A DNA stretch of 64,000 nt from Mycolicibacterium neoaurum (GTDB lineage: Bacteria > Actinomycetota > Actinomycetes > Mycobacteriales > Mycobacteriaceae): assembly GCF_036946495.1 (NCBI RefSeq), contig NZ_JAQIIX010000002.1, forward strand, positions 3,038,001 to 3,102,000, in the 5' to 3' direction. The notes below the pieces were generated by a model. The model was not told the origin of the DNA, searched no databases, and was given only the letters and a program-made list of their open reading frames with translations. Both the position numbers and the translations under genes were made by a program. This document shows, piece by piece, positions 43,322-52,774 of this stretch (positions within the stretch are counted from its first letter, which is position 1; every line of letters starts with the position of its first letter).

Positions 43322-44470
43322 ATGCGTGACATGGTTGAAATCGGCATGGGCAGAACCGCCCGCCGCACCTATGAACTCGACGACATCAACATCGTCCCGT
43401 CCCGGCGCACCCGGTCCTCCAAGGATGTCTCGACGGCCTGGCAGCTCGACGCCTACCGGTTCGAGATCCCCGTCGTCGCACATCCGACCGACGCGTTGGT
43501 GTCGGTCGAGTTCGCCATCGAGATGGGCAAGCTGGGCGGTCTCGGCGTGCTCAACGGTGAGGGCCTCATCGGTCGGCACGCCGACGTCGAGGCCAAGATC
43601 GCCCAGGTCACCGATGTTGCGGCCGGCGCATCCGATGAATCCGCCGCGATCCGTCTGCTCCAAGAACTGCACGCCGCACCGTTGGACCCCGAGTTGTTGG
43701 GCGCCGCGGTCGCGCGCATCCGGGAGTCCGGGGTGACCACCGCCGTGCGGGTCAGTCCGCAGAACGCTGCCGCGCTGACGCCCTCGCTGGTGGCCGCCGG
43801 TCTGGATCTGCTCGTCATCCAGGGCACCATCATCTCGGCCGAGCGCGTCGCCAAGGATCACGACGGAGCCGGCGAACCGCTCAACCTCAAGACCTTCATT
43901 TCCGAACTCGACGTCCCCGTGGTGGCCGGTGGCGTGCTCGATCACCGCACCGCCCTGCACCTGATGCGCACCGGAGCTGCCGGCGTTATCGTCGGGTACG
44001 GGTCGACCTCGGGGGTCACCACCTCAGATGAGGTGCTCGGCATCAGTGTGCCGATGGCGACCGCGATCGCGGATGCCGCGGCCGCCCGGCGCGAGTATCT
44101 CGACGAGACCGGCGGCCGCTATGTGCACGTGCTGGCCGACGGCGATATCCACACTTCCGGTGACCTGGCGAAGGCGATCGCCTGTGGCGCCGACGCGGTG
44201 GTGCTGGGCACCCCGTTGGCGGTCGCCGAGGAGGCCCAGGGCGGTGGCTGGTTCTGGCCGTCGGCTGCGGCCCATCCGTCCTTGCCGCGCGGAGCACTCC
44301 TGCAGGTCGGGCTGGGGGAACGTCCGTCACTGTCGAAGGTGCTCACCGGCCCGTCGGATGATCCGTTCGGCTCGCTCAATCTCGTCGGCGGCCTGCGCCG
44401 TTCGATGGCCAAGGCGGGCTACTGCGACCTCAAGGAATTCCAGAAGGTCGGCCTGACCGTCGACGCATAG
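43322..44470 (+). CDS. guaB3: GuaB3 family IMP-dehydrogenase-related protein
   Basis: 382 residues. Shares the TIM barrel but has no CBS domain insert. The region equivalent to the catalytic loop reads AAGVIVGYGSTSGVTTS, lacking the active-site cysteine of GuaB2. Actinobacterial GuaB3 proteins are conserved downstream of guaB2; their reaction is unproven and IMP dehydrogenase activity has been questioned. Start ATG 43322 with GAAAGGGG upstream. Confidence 0.93.
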   Translation: MRDMVEIGMGRTARRTYELDDINIVPSRRTRSSKDVSTAWQLDAYRFEIPVVAHPTDALVSVEFAIEMGKLGGLGVLNGEGLIGRHADVEAKIAQVTDVAAGASDESAAIRLLQELHAAPLDPELLGAAVARIRESGVTTAVRVSPQNAAALTPSLVAAGLDLLVIQGTIISAERVAKDHDGAGEPLNLKTFISELDVPVVAGGVLDHRTALHLMRTGAAGVIVGYGSTSGVTTSDEVLGISVPMATAIADAAAARREYLDETGGRYVHVLADGDIHTSGDLAKAIACGADAVVLGTPLAVAEEAQGGGWFWPSAAAHPSLPRGALLQVGLGERPSLSKVLTGPSDDPFGSLNLVGGLRRSMAKAGYCDLKEFQKVGLTVDA

Positions 44471-44572
44471 TCGATCGGGCGGCGGGCGGACAGGATCGCG
44501 GAACCACAATCTCTTTACAAGTTAGGCGTCCCTGTCTAGCTAGTTACCCGTCGGTAGGCCCATAATGGTCGG

Positions 44573-46318
44573 ATGAAGCCTGACTATGACGTCTTGATCA
44601 TCGGTTCGGGATTCGGCGGCAGCGTCAGCGCGCTGCGCCTCACCGAAAAGGGCTATCGGGTCGGGGTACTCGAAGCCGGCCGACGATTCGCCGATGAGGA
44701 CTTCGCGAAGACCTCCTGGAACCTGCGTAAGTTCCTCTGGGCGCCGCAGTTCGGCATGTACGGCATCCAGCGCATCCACCTGCTGCGCAACGTCATGATC
44801 CTGGCGGGTGCGGGTGTCGGCGGCGGATCGCTGAACTACGCCAATACGCTCTATGTCCCGCCGGCGCCGTTCTTCAACGACCCGCAGTGGAAGGACATCA
44901 CCGACTGGCAGTCGGAGTTGATGCCGCATTACGACCAGGCCAAGCGCATGCTCGGCGTGGTCACCAACCCCACCTTCACCGACGCCGACCGGATCATGAA
45001 GGAGGTCGCCGAGGACATGGGCGTCGGGGACACCTTCGTACCCACGCCGGTCGGGGTGTTCTTCGGCGAGAACGGTGAGAAGACACCCGGCAAGACCGTG
45101 CCCGACCCGTACTTCGGCGGGGTCGGCCCGGCCCGCACCGGCTGCATCGAGTGCGGCGAGTGCATGACGGGCTGCCGGCACGGCGCCAAGAACACCCTGC
45201 TCAAGAACTATCTCGGGTTGGCCGAGCGGGCGGGCGCGCAGGTGCATCCCCTCACCTCGGTGCGCGAATTCTCCCAGCGCCCCGACGGCGTCTGGGAGGT
45301 GCACACCGTGCGCACCGGGGGCAAGTTGCGCCGGCGGAAGAAGACCTTCACCGCCAACCACCTTATCCTTGCGGCGGGCACCTACGGCACCCAGAAGCTG
45401 TTGTTCCGGATGCGCGACAAGGGGAAGCTGCCTCGCTTGTCCGATCGGCTCGGCGTGCTCACCCGTACCAACTCCGAGTCCATCGTCGGCGCCGGACGAC
45501 TCACCGTCGGTGAAGATCTCGACCTCACCCATGGCGTGGCGATCACCTCGTCGATCCATCCGACCGCCGACACGCACGTCGAACCCTGCCGGTACGGCAA
45601 GGGCTCGAATGCGATGGGTCTGTTGCAGACGCTGATGACAGATGGCACCGGGCCCGAGGGCACCGATGTGCCGCGGTGGAAGCAGCTGCTGGAAACCGCG
45701 CGTAACGACCGTCGCGGCACGCTGCGCCTGCTCAACCCGCGTAAGTGGAGTGAGCGCACGATGATCGCGCTGGTCATGCAGCATCTGGACAACTCGATCA
45801 CCACCTTCAGCCGCAAGACCTGGTTCGGCTACCGCATGCTCGACAGCAAGCAGGGCCACGGTCTGCCCAACCCGACCTGGATTCCCGCGGGCAACGAGGT
45901 GACCCGACGGATCGCCGAGAAGATCGACGGGGTTGCCGGTGGCACCTGGGGCGAGCTGTTCAACATCCCGCTGACCGCGCACTTCCTCGGCGGCGCGGCG
46001 ATCGGCGACAGCCCCGAGCACGGCGTCATCGACCCCTACCACCGGGTGTACAACTATCCGACGCTCTACGTCACCGACGGTGCGGCGATCTCGGCGAACC
46101 TGGGAGTCAATCCGTCGTTGTCGATCACCGCGCAGGCCGAACGGGCTGCTTCGCTGTGGCCCAACAAGGGCGAGGACGACTTGCGGCCAGCCCAGGGTGA
46201 GCCCTATCAGCGGCTGGACCCCATCGAGCCGGTCAAGCCCGTCGTCCCGGTCGAGGCGCCCGCCGGACTGCGACGGCTGCCCATCGAACCGGTGTCCAAG
46301 CTGTCACCTTCGGCATAG
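44573..46318 (+). CDS. choD: GMC oxidoreductase, cholesterol-oxidase-like (ChoD type)
   Basis: 581-residue FAD enzyme. N-terminal Rossmann GSGFGGSVSALRL near residue 11, the FAD/substrate part LNYANTLYVPP, and GMC C-terminal VTDGAAISANLGVNPSLSITAQAERAASL with the catalytic His/Asn region. Also a CxxCxxCxxxC motif at Cys191, 194, 197 and 201 (CIECGECMTGC), the spacing of a 4Fe-4S ligation. Position matches Rv3409c. The annotation as cholesterol oxidase in M. tuberculosis is debated; the real substrate may be another lipid. Confidence 0.9.
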   Translation: MKPDYDVLIIGSGFGGSVSALRLTEKGYRVGVLEAGRRFADEDFAKTSWNLRKFLWAPQFGMYGIQRIHLLRNVMILAGAGVGGGSLNYANTLYVPPAPFFNDPQWKDITDWQSELMPHYDQAKRMLGVVTNPTFTDADRIMKEVAEDMGVGDTFVPTPVGVFFGENGEKTPGKTVPDPYFGGVGPARTGCIECGECMTGCRHGAKNTLLKNYLGLAERAGAQVHPLTSVREFSQRPDGVWEVHTVRTGGKLRRRKKTFTANHLILAAGTYGTQKLLFRMRDKGKLPRLSDRLGVLTRTNSESIVGAGRLTVGEDLDLTHGVAITSSIHPTADTHVEPCRYGKGSNAMGLLQTLMTDGTGPEGTDVPRWKQLLETARNDRRGTLRLLNPRKWSERTMIALVMQHLDNSITTFSRKTWFGYRMLDSKQGHGLPNPTWIPAGNEVTRRIAEKIDGVAGGTWGELFNIPLTAHFLGGAAIGDSPEHGVIDPYHRVYNYPTLYVTDGAAISANLGVNPSLSITAQAERAASLWPNKGEDDLRPAQGEPYQRLDPIEPVKPVVPVEAPAGLRRLPIEPVSKLSPSA

Positions 46319-46325
46319 ACCCGCA

Positions 46326-46385
46326 CGCGACGGTGCGCTCAGATCGAGGTCCTCACGGATTTCTCGATCTGAGCGCACCGTCGCG
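46326..46385. terminator. Long perfect inverted repeat between convergent choD and catalase
   Basis: Two 23-base arms (46326-46348 and 46363-46385) pair exactly around a 14-base loop, between the stops at 46318 and 46399. Being symmetrical it would terminate both transcripts. Arm length is unusual for a terminator; it is followed by no T-run. Confidence 0.85.
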
Positions 46386-46398
46386 GTGGTGAACGCAG

Positions 46399-47844
46399 CT
46401 ACTTGACGGCCGCCTCCACGCGGTCGCCGAGATCCTTGTCGACATTGCGCCAGTACTCGAACGCGCGTTGCAGCACCGGCTCGGACACCCCGTCGGACAG
46501 ATGCCCGGCGATGTTGGACACCAGACGATCGCGTGCCGCGTCATCGAGCACATCGCGCACGAGCGTCCCGGCCTGACCCCAGTCGTCGTCCTCGGCGTGC
46601 AGGCTGTATGCGGCGCGCACCATATCGCCGTCGGCATGCCAGAGCGGTTCGGCCGTGCGGGCCGGATCGGCCGCCGGACCGCTGTAGGAGTTCGGCGCAT
46701 ACACCGGGTCGGTGACGTTCGTGACCCGCATCGCGCCATCCTTGGAATAGCTGTGCACCTCGGTCTTCGGCGAGTTCACCGGGATCTGCTTGTAGTTCAC
46801 TCCCAGCCGGTGCCGGTGGGCATCGGCATAGGCGAAGTCCCGCGCCAGCAGCATCTTGTCCGGGCTCAGTCCGGTGCCGGGCACCGCGTTGTTGGGTTCG
46901 AAGGCCGCCTGCTCCATCTCCGTGTGGTAGTCGGTGACGTTGCGGTTCAGGGTCAGCTTGCCGACGTCGATCAGGGGATAGTCGGAATGTGGCCACACCT
47001 TGGTCAGGTCGAACGGGTTGAACCGATAGTCCTTGGCGTCCTCGAACGGCATGATCTGCATCTTGAGAGTCCAGCTGGGGAACTCGCCGCGCTCGATCGC
47101 GTCGAAGAGGTCGCGCTGGTGGGCATCGCCGTCCTTGCCGGCCATCTCGTCGCCCTCGTCCTGGGTGTAGAACTCGATGCCCTGATCGGACTTGAAGTGG
47201 TACTTGACCCAGAAGATCTCTCCCGCGGCGTTGATCCAGCTGTACGTGTGGCTGGAGTATCCGTTCATGTGTCGCCAGGTGCGCGGGATGCCGCGGTCGC
47301 CCATCAGCCAGGTCACCTGATGCGCGGATTCCGGCGACAGGGTCCAGAAGTCCCACTGCATGTCGTGGTCGCGCAGGTTGTTGGCGGCGCGCCGCTTCTG
47401 GGACCGGATGAAGTGCTGGAACTTGAGTGGGTCGCGGATGAAGAACACCGGGGTGTTGTTGCCGACCAAGTCGAAGTTGCCGTCTTGGGTGTAGAACTTC
47501 ACGGCGAACCCGCGGGGGTCGCGCCAGGTGTCCGGGCTGCCGCGCTCGCCCGCGACGGTCGAGAACCGGGCCAGCGTCTCGGTCTTCACACCGGGTTGCA
47601 GGAACGCGGCCTTGGTGTAGGCGCTGACATCTCCTGTGACCTCGAAGTGGCCGAACGCACCACCGCCCTTGGCATGGGGTTGGCGCTCCGGGATGCGTTC
47701 TCGGTTGAAGTTGGCCATCTGCTCGATCAGGTAGTGGTCCTGGAGCAGGATCGGTCCGTTCGGACCGATGGTCATGGAATGCTCGTCGCTGGGTACGGGA
47801 ATTCCGGCATCGGTGGTGGTGGGCTTGGGCTGGGTGTCGGTCAC
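46399..47844 (-). CDS. katA: Monofunctional haem catalase (clade 3)
   Basis: 481 residues. Dismutates hydrogen peroxide. The active-site His region is ERIPERQPHAKGGGAFGHFEVT near residue 55; the haem-proximal tyrosine is in RDFAYADAHRHRLGVNY near residue 340. Lacks the C-terminal flavodoxin-like extension, so it is a small-subunit catalase, different from KatG. Divergent from the URC1-type gene and convergent with choD. Start MTDTQPKPTTTDAG fits the family. Confidence 0.95.
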   Translation of the reverse strand: MTDTQPKPTTTDAGIPVPSDEHSMTIGPNGPILLQDHYLIEQMANFNRERIPERQPHAKGGGAFGHFEVTGDVSAYTKAAFLQPGVKTETLARFSTVAGERGSPDTWRDPRGFAVKFYTQDGNFDLVGNNTPVFFIRDPLKFQHFIRSQKRRAANNLRDHDMQWDFWTLSPESAHQVTWLMGDRGIPRTWRHMNGYSSHTYSWINAAGEIFWVKYHFKSDQGIEFYTQDEGDEMAGKDGDAHQRDLFDAIERGEFPSWTLKMQIMPFEDAKDYRFNPFDLTKVWPHSDYPLIDVGKLTLNRNVTDYHTEMEQAAFEPNNAVPGTGLSPDKMLLARDFAYADAHRHRLGVNYKQIPVNSPKTEVHSYSKDGAMRVTNVTDPVYAPNSYSGPAADPARTAEPLWHADGDMVRAAYSLHAEDDDWGQAGTLVRDVLDDAARDRLVSNIAGHLSDGVSEPVLQRAFEYWRNVDKDLGDRVEAAVK

Positions 47845-48043
47845 CGGGTGTTCCTCTCGCGCATGGCTACAGGCGTCCGGTGCGGGTACCCCGCCAGCGA
47901 GATATTGACACCACAGTCCGATTTGCGCCGAATGACGTTGTCAGAGTGCGGTATTCGCGTACCCGGTGCATCGGCTGCTGCGCTGATACGATGCGAGGGA
48001 CAAAGCAGTCTCGTGCGCCATGGTGTTCTGCGAAGGAGTCGAC

Positions 48044-49294
48044 GTGGGAACGGATCGCACCGGCGCGCGCCACATCCGATTGACATCTCACAGCGGCGGA
48101 CCGCTGGCGCCACCCGTCAGGTGGGGGGCACCCACGGCCGCCGAACGCGGACCGATCGTCGGCACCACAGGCAACCGTGCGCACCGCAATGTCATCGGTA
48201 CCCACAGCGGTTCCTATGGTGTCTACCGGGCACTGGCCGTGGCTGCCGGGGCGTTGTCCCCGCAGCATCGCGCCGACCTCACCAACACCGCGCCGACCGA
48301 TGTCATCGGCCCCTATCCGCAGTGGCAGAACCCCGAGGCGATCGTCAGCCTCGATCCCTGGGGTGCGGCAGTGGCCGACGTGTTCGCCGACCAACTGGCC
48401 GCCGACCACGACATCCGGCCGACCATCGCGGTCACCAAGGCTCACGTGATGCTGCCCGAGGTCGCCGAGGCGATGCAGAAGGGCAGGCTTGTCCCGGACG
48501 GAACGGTGCTGCTCGACGGTGGTGCCGCGGTGGTGACGAAGGTCGCCGTCGAGCCGGTCTGGTATCTGCCGGGAGTCGCGGCCCGATTCGGGTGCACCGA
48601 GGCCGCGCTGCGGCGCGCGTTGTTCGAGGAGACCGGCGGGATGTATCCCGAACTGGTCACCCGCGGCGATCTGGAGGTGTTCCTGCCCCCGATCGGCGGG
48701 CAGACGGTCTACATATTCGGTGACCCGCGACATCTCGCCGATCCGACGGTCGAGCTCACCGCGCGGGTGCACGACGAATGCAACGGCTCCGACGTGTTCG
48801 GCTCCGATATCTGCACCTGCCGGCCCTACCTCACGCACGCCATTGAGGAGTGCATCGCGGGAACGCAGCGCGGCGGCGTCGGGTTGGTGGCCTACTCGCG
48901 CAAGGAGGGCCGTGCCCTCGGTGAGGTCACCAAATTCCTGGTCTACAACGCGCGCAAACGTCAGGAGGGCGGCGATACCGCAGACCAGTACTTCGCGCGT
49001 ACCGAATGCGTTGCGGGCGTGCAAGATATGCGATTCCAGGAGCTCATGCCCGATGTCCTGCACTGGCTGGGCATCACCCGCATCCACCGCCTGGTCTCGA
49101 TGAGCAACATGAAATACGACGCGATCACCGGATCAGGGATCAGCGTGGGGGAGCGGGTCAACATTCCCGACGACCTGATCCCGGCCGACGCCCGCGTCGA
49201 GATCGACGCCAAGATGGCCGCCGGTTACTTCACCCCTGGCCCGGTGCCCGATGCCGACGACCTGAAGAGGACGATCGGTCGGGGGCTGGTGTGA
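48044..49294 (+). CDS. GTP-cyclohydrolase-II-like uracil catabolism protein (URC1-type)
   Basis: 416 residues. The C-terminal half carries the GTP cyclohydrolase II zinc signature C-x10-C-x-C (Cys246, Cys257, Cys259) and the SRKEGRALGEVTK region. The N-terminal half (GNRAHRNVIGTHSGSYGVYRALAV) is not found in riboflavin RibA. GTG 48044 has GAAGGAG six bases before, better than ATG 48020. The overlap with a DUF1688 gene and the uracil phosphoribosyltransferase two genes on point to the URC pathway, known from the yeast Lachancea kluyveri, where Urc1 acts on UMP-derived intermediates rather than GTP. The reaction is inferred from that homology. Confidence 0.85.
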   Translation: MGTDRTGARHIRLTSHSGGPLAPPVRWGAPTAAERGPIVGTTGNRAHRNVIGTHSGSYGVYRALAVAAGALSPQHRADLTNTAPTDVIGPYPQWQNPEAIVSLDPWGAAVADVFADQLAADHDIRPTIAVTKAHVMLPEVAEAMQKGRLVPDGTVLLDGGAAVVTKVAVEPVWYLPGVAARFGCTEAALRRALFEETGGMYPELVTRGDLEVFLPPIGGQTVYIFGDPRHLADPTVELTARVHDECNGSDVFGSDICTCRPYLTHAIEECIAGTQRGGVGLVAYSRKEGRALGEVTKFLVYNARKRQEGGDTADQYFARTECVAGVQDMRFQELMPDVLHWLGITRIHRLVSMSNMKYDAITGSGISVGERVNIPDDLIPADARVEIDAKMAAGYFTPGPVPDADDLKRTIGRGLV

Positions 49295-50487
49295 ATCCGG
49301 CGCAGACCTTGCGCAGCACCGCCGAGATCCGCGCCAGGGCCGGGCATCTGCTGGCTCGCGCCCGCGCCGGCCACTCAGCGTGGTTCACCGTGCACGACGA
49401 GGCGCTGCCGGGTGCGGCCGCCGAGGTCGTCGATCTGACGCTGCGCCGCTTCCCTGATCTGGACATCCCGTTCCACAGTCGGTGGCGGCACTTCGAAGCC
49501 GGTGGCGTGCGCCGCACCCTGGATGTCGACGGCCTCGACGCGGCCGGACGAGCCCGCGCGATGATCGATCTGGCGGTGGTGAGCGTCCTGCTCGACGCGG
49601 GGGCCGGGCCCGACTGGCGCTATCGCGAGGACGGCCGAGAGTTCGGCCGCTCCGAGGGGCTGGGCGTCGCCAGTTGGCACGCGTTCACCGCGGGGGTCTT
49701 CTCCTCGGACCCGGCCCGGCCGCTGCAGGCCGACGCGGCAGGTCTGATCGGGCTGGATGCCGACGCGTTGGCCACCGCGATGCAGGTGGGCCCGACCAAT
49801 CCGCTGGTCGGCTTCGACGGCCGCGTCGACGTGCTGCGCCGACTCGGAGCCGCCCTGGCCGACCAACCAGGAGCATTCGGTGAGCCCGGACGCCCCGGCG
49901 GACTGTACGACCTGTTGATCACCGATGCGGCGGCGCCGACGATCGCCGCGCACGACATCCTGACCATCTTGCTGGCCACACTGTCGCGAATCTGGCCCGC
50001 CGACAACACCATCGACGGTGAACCGCTCGGGGACTGTTGGCGGCACAGCGCGGTCCCGGGTCCCGAGGCGACCGCCGGCTGGATGCCCTTCCACAAACTC
50101 TCCCAGTGGCTGGCCTACTCGCTGCTGGAACCGTTCGAATGGTCCGGGGTCGAGGTGACCGGTATCGACGCGCTGACCGGACTGCCCGAGTACCGCAACG
50201 GTGGCCTGTTGCTGGACACCGGTGTGCTGATGCTGCGCGACCCGGACTGGGCATCGCAGACCTGGACACCGGCCGATGAGTTGGTGGTCGAATGGCGGGC
50301 CCTGACCGTGGCGCTGCTCGACGAGGTGGCCGACCTGGTGCGCGCCCGGCTCGGACTCGGGGCGGACCGGCTGCCGCTGGCGTGCGTGTTGGAGGGCGGC
50401 ACCTGGGCCGCCGGCCGCGAGCTGGCGCAGCGGTTGCGCGGCGGGCTGCCACCGTTGACCGTCAGCAGTGACGGCACCGTCTTCTGA
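49291..50487 (+). CDS. URC4/Urg3 family protein (DUF1688), uracil catabolism
   Basis: 398 residues of the DUF1688 family, which is required with the URC1 and uracil phosphoribosyltransferase proteins for pyrimidine breakdown in fungi and bacteria having the URC route. Markers are SRWRHFEAGG, SEGLGVASWHAFTAG, GLYDLLITDAAAPTIAAHDILT, GDCWRH and a conserved PFHKLSQWLAYSLLEPFEWSG. The GTG start at 49291 overlaps the previous stop (GTGA), implying coupling. Its reaction is not known to me. Confidence 0.85.
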   Translation: MNPAQTLRSTAEIRARAGHLLARARAGHSAWFTVHDEALPGAAAEVVDLTLRRFPDLDIPFHSRWRHFEAGGVRRTLDVDGLDAAGRARAMIDLAVVSVLLDAGAGPDWRYREDGREFGRSEGLGVASWHAFTAGVFSSDPARPLQADAAGLIGLDADALATAMQVGPTNPLVGFDGRVDVLRRLGAALADQPGAFGEPGRPGGLYDLLITDAAAPTIAAHDILTILLATLSRIWPADNTIDGEPLGDCWRHSAVPGPEATAGWMPFHKLSQWLAYSLLEPFEWSGVEVTGIDALTGLPEYRNGGLLLDTGVLMLRDPDWASQTWTPADELVVEWRALTVALLDEVADLVRARLGLGADRLPLACVLEGGTWAAGRELAQRLRGGLPPLTVSSDGTVF

Positions 50488-50504
50488 GAACGAAAGGAGC
50501 GTCG

Positions 50505-51140
50505 ATGACCCTGCCCTCCCAGGTGCATGTGATCGACCACCCGCTGGTCACCCACAAGCTGAACACGCTGCGCCAGAAGGACGTCTCCACCAACAGTTTC
50601 CGGCGGCTGGTCAGTGAGGTGTCGGCGCTGATGGCCTACGAGGTGTTGCGTGACATCCCGCTACACCCCGAGCAGATCGAGACGCCGCTGGAGACCATGA
50701 CCGCGAGCGTGATCGACGGCAAGAAGCTGGTGTTCGTCTCCATCCTGCGGGCCGGCGGCGGAATCCTGGACGGCATGCTGAGCCTCGTGCCGAGCGCCCG
50801 GGTCGGCCATATCGGCCTCTACCGTGACCCGAAGACCCACGTCGCCGTCGAGTATTACTTCAAGGTCCCCGACGACCTGCGCGAACGCGATGTCGTCGTG
50901 GTCGATCCGATGCTGGCCACCGGTCACACCGCAATCGCCGCGATCGACCGGCTCAAGGAGCACAGCCCGCGTTCGGTCAAGTTCGTGTGCCTGCTCACCT
51001 GCCCGGAAGGGCTGGCCGCGCTGCACGGAGCGCACCCGGACATCCCGGTCTACACCGCGGCCATCGACCGTCAACTCGACGAACACGGCTATATCGTTCC
51101 GGGCCTGGGCGATGCCGGGGACCGGCTGTTCGGGACCTGA
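50505..51140 (+). CDS. upp: Uracil phosphoribosyltransferase
   Basis: 211 residues. Makes UMP from uracil and PRPP. PRPP-binding motif VVVDPMLATGHTAIAAIDRL near residue 130, with TCPEGLAALHGAHPDIPVYTAAID, ending in GLGDAGDRLFGT. Third gene of the URC cluster, 17 bases after the DUF1688 gene, with GAAAGGAG before its ATG. It can serve uracil salvage and, as URC6, the first step of uracil breakdown; both are likely. Confidence 0.96.
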   Translation: MTLPSQVHVIDHPLVTHKLNTLRQKDVSTNSFRRLVSEVSALMAYEVLRDIPLHPEQIETPLETMTASVIDGKKLVFVSILRAGGGILDGMLSLVPSARVGHIGLYRDPKTHVAVEYYFKVPDDLRERDVVVVDPMLATGHTAIAAIDRLKEHSPRSVKFVCLLTCPEGLAALHGAHPDIPVYTAAIDRQLDEHGYIVPGLGDAGDRLFGT

Positions 51141-51156
51141 GCACTAGACTGTCCGG

Positions 51157-52716
51157 GTGGAATCAGCCTCAGTACGTCCGGTGCTCGTCATCGACTTCGG
51201 TGCGCAGTATGCCCAGCTGATCGCGCGACGGGTTCGCGAGGCGCGGGTGTTCTCCGAGGTGATCCCGCATACCGCGACCGTCGAGGAGATCAAGGCGCGC
51301 AACCCGCAGGCGATCGTGCTTTCCGGCGGGCCGGCCAGCGTCTATGCCGAAGGCGCGCCTCGGCTGGACCCCGCGTTGTTCGATCTGGACTTGCCGGTCT
51401 TCGGTATCTGCTACGGCTTCCAGGCCATGGCCCAGGCGCTCGGCGGCACGGTGGCACACACCGGCACCAGCGAGTACGGCCGCACGGAGCTCAAAGTCAC
51501 CGGCGGAGAACTGCATTCCGAACTCCCCGGGATCCAGCCGGTCTGGATGAGCCACGGTGACGCCGTCACCGAGGCGCCGGAGGGATTCGATGTGGTGGCG
51601 GCCAGCTCGGGAGCCCCGGTCGCGGCCTTCGAGAACCGGGCACGGCGGCTGGCCGGCGTCCAGTACCACCCCGAGGTGTTGCATTCGCCGCACGGGCAGC
51701 AGGTCCTGAGCCGGTTCCTGCACGAGTTCGCCGGAATCGGGGCCAGCTGGACCCCGGCCAACATCGCCGACCAGCTCGTGGCGCAGGTGCGTGAGCAGGT
51801 CGGTGACGGCCGCGCCATCTGTGGTCTGTCCGGCGGGGTGGACTCTGCCGTCGCCGCCGCGCTGGTGCAGCGGGCCATCGGTGACCGCTTGACCTGTGTG
51901 TTCGTCGACCACGGACTGCTGCGTTCCGGGGAGCGCGCACAGGTGCAGCGCGATTTCGTCGCCGCCACCGGCGCCAAGCTGGTCACCGTCGACGTGGCCG
52001 ACCGGTTCCTGGAGGCTTTGAGCGGGGTGACCAACCCCGAGGGCAAGCGCAAGATCATCGGCCGGGAGTTCATCCGGGCGTTCGAGGGTGCGGTCCGCGA
52101 TGCGGTCGACGTGTCCGGCGGCGAGGTCGACTTCCTTGTGCAGGGCACGCTCTATCCCGATGTCGTCGAGTCCGGTGGCGGCTCCGGCACCGCGAACATC
52201 AAGAGCCATCACAACGTCGGCGGGCTGCCCGACGATCTGAAGTTCACCCTCGTCGAGCCGTTGCGGCTGCTGTTCAAGGACGAGGTGCGCGCGGTCGGTC
52301 GCGAGCTGGGTCTGCCCGAGGACATCGTTGCGCGGCAACCCTTCCCGGGCCCGGGACTCGGAATCCGCATCGTCGGTGAGGTGACCGCCGAGCGGCTGGA
52401 CACGTTGCGCCGGGCCGATGCCATCGCCCGCGAGGAGCTGACCTCGGCCGGACTGGACCACCAGATCTGGCAGTGCCCGGTGGTGCTGCTCGCCGATGTA
52501 CGGTCGGTCGGTGTGCAGGGCGACGGACGCACCTACGGTCACCCCATCGTGCTGCGTCCGGTGTCCAGCGAGGACGCCATGACCGCCGATTGGACGCGGG
52601 TGCCCTACGAAGTGCTGGAACGTATTTCGACGCGGATCACCAACGAGGTGCCCGAGGTCAACCGGGTGGTGCTCGACGTCACGAGCAAGCCGCCGGGCAC
52701 CATCGAGTGGGAGTGA
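51157..52716 (+). CDS. guaA: GMP synthase (glutamine-hydrolysing)
   Basis: 519 residues. Aminates XMP to GMP. Class I glutamine amidotransferase (1-190) with catalytic Cys in VFGICYGFQAMA and HPEV; ATP pyrophosphatase domain with PP-loop GLSGGVDSAVAA near residue 220; C-terminal dimerisation domain ending in TSKPPGTIEWE, the universal GuaA end. GTG start, 16 bases after upp. Completes the guanine branch with guaB2 nearby. Confidence 0.98.
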   Translation: MESASVRPVLVIDFGAQYAQLIARRVREARVFSEVIPHTATVEEIKARNPQAIVLSGGPASVYAEGAPRLDPALFDLDLPVFGICYGFQAMAQALGGTVAHTGTSEYGRTELKVTGGELHSELPGIQPVWMSHGDAVTEAPEGFDVVAASSGAPVAAFENRARRLAGVQYHPEVLHSPHGQQVLSRFLHEFAGIGASWTPANIADQLVAQVREQVGDGRAICGLSGGVDSAVAAALVQRAIGDRLTCVFVDHGLLRSGERAQVQRDFVAATGAKLVTVDVADRFLEALSGVTNPEGKRKIIGREFIRAFEGAVRDAVDVSGGEVDFLVQGTLYPDVVESGGGSGTANIKSHHNVGGLPDDLKFTLVEPLRLLFKDEVRAVGRELGLPEDIVARQPFPGPGLGIRIVGEVTAERLDTLRRADAIAREELTSAGLDHQIWQCPVVLLADVRSVGVQGDGRTYGHPIVLRPVSSEDAMTADWTRVPYEVLERISTRITNEVPEVNRVVLDVTSKPPGTIEWE

Positions 52717-52774
52717 TCGCTCTGGGCGCCTGAAACGTCCGTGCCGGCGAACGCGGATCTGCTAATTTGCCGTC

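Noticed and set aside
46468..48723. 751-codon plus-strand ORF across katA and the URC1-type gene
   Set aside because: Lies antisense to catalase then out of frame with the URC1-type gene; product composition is typical of a shadow frame.
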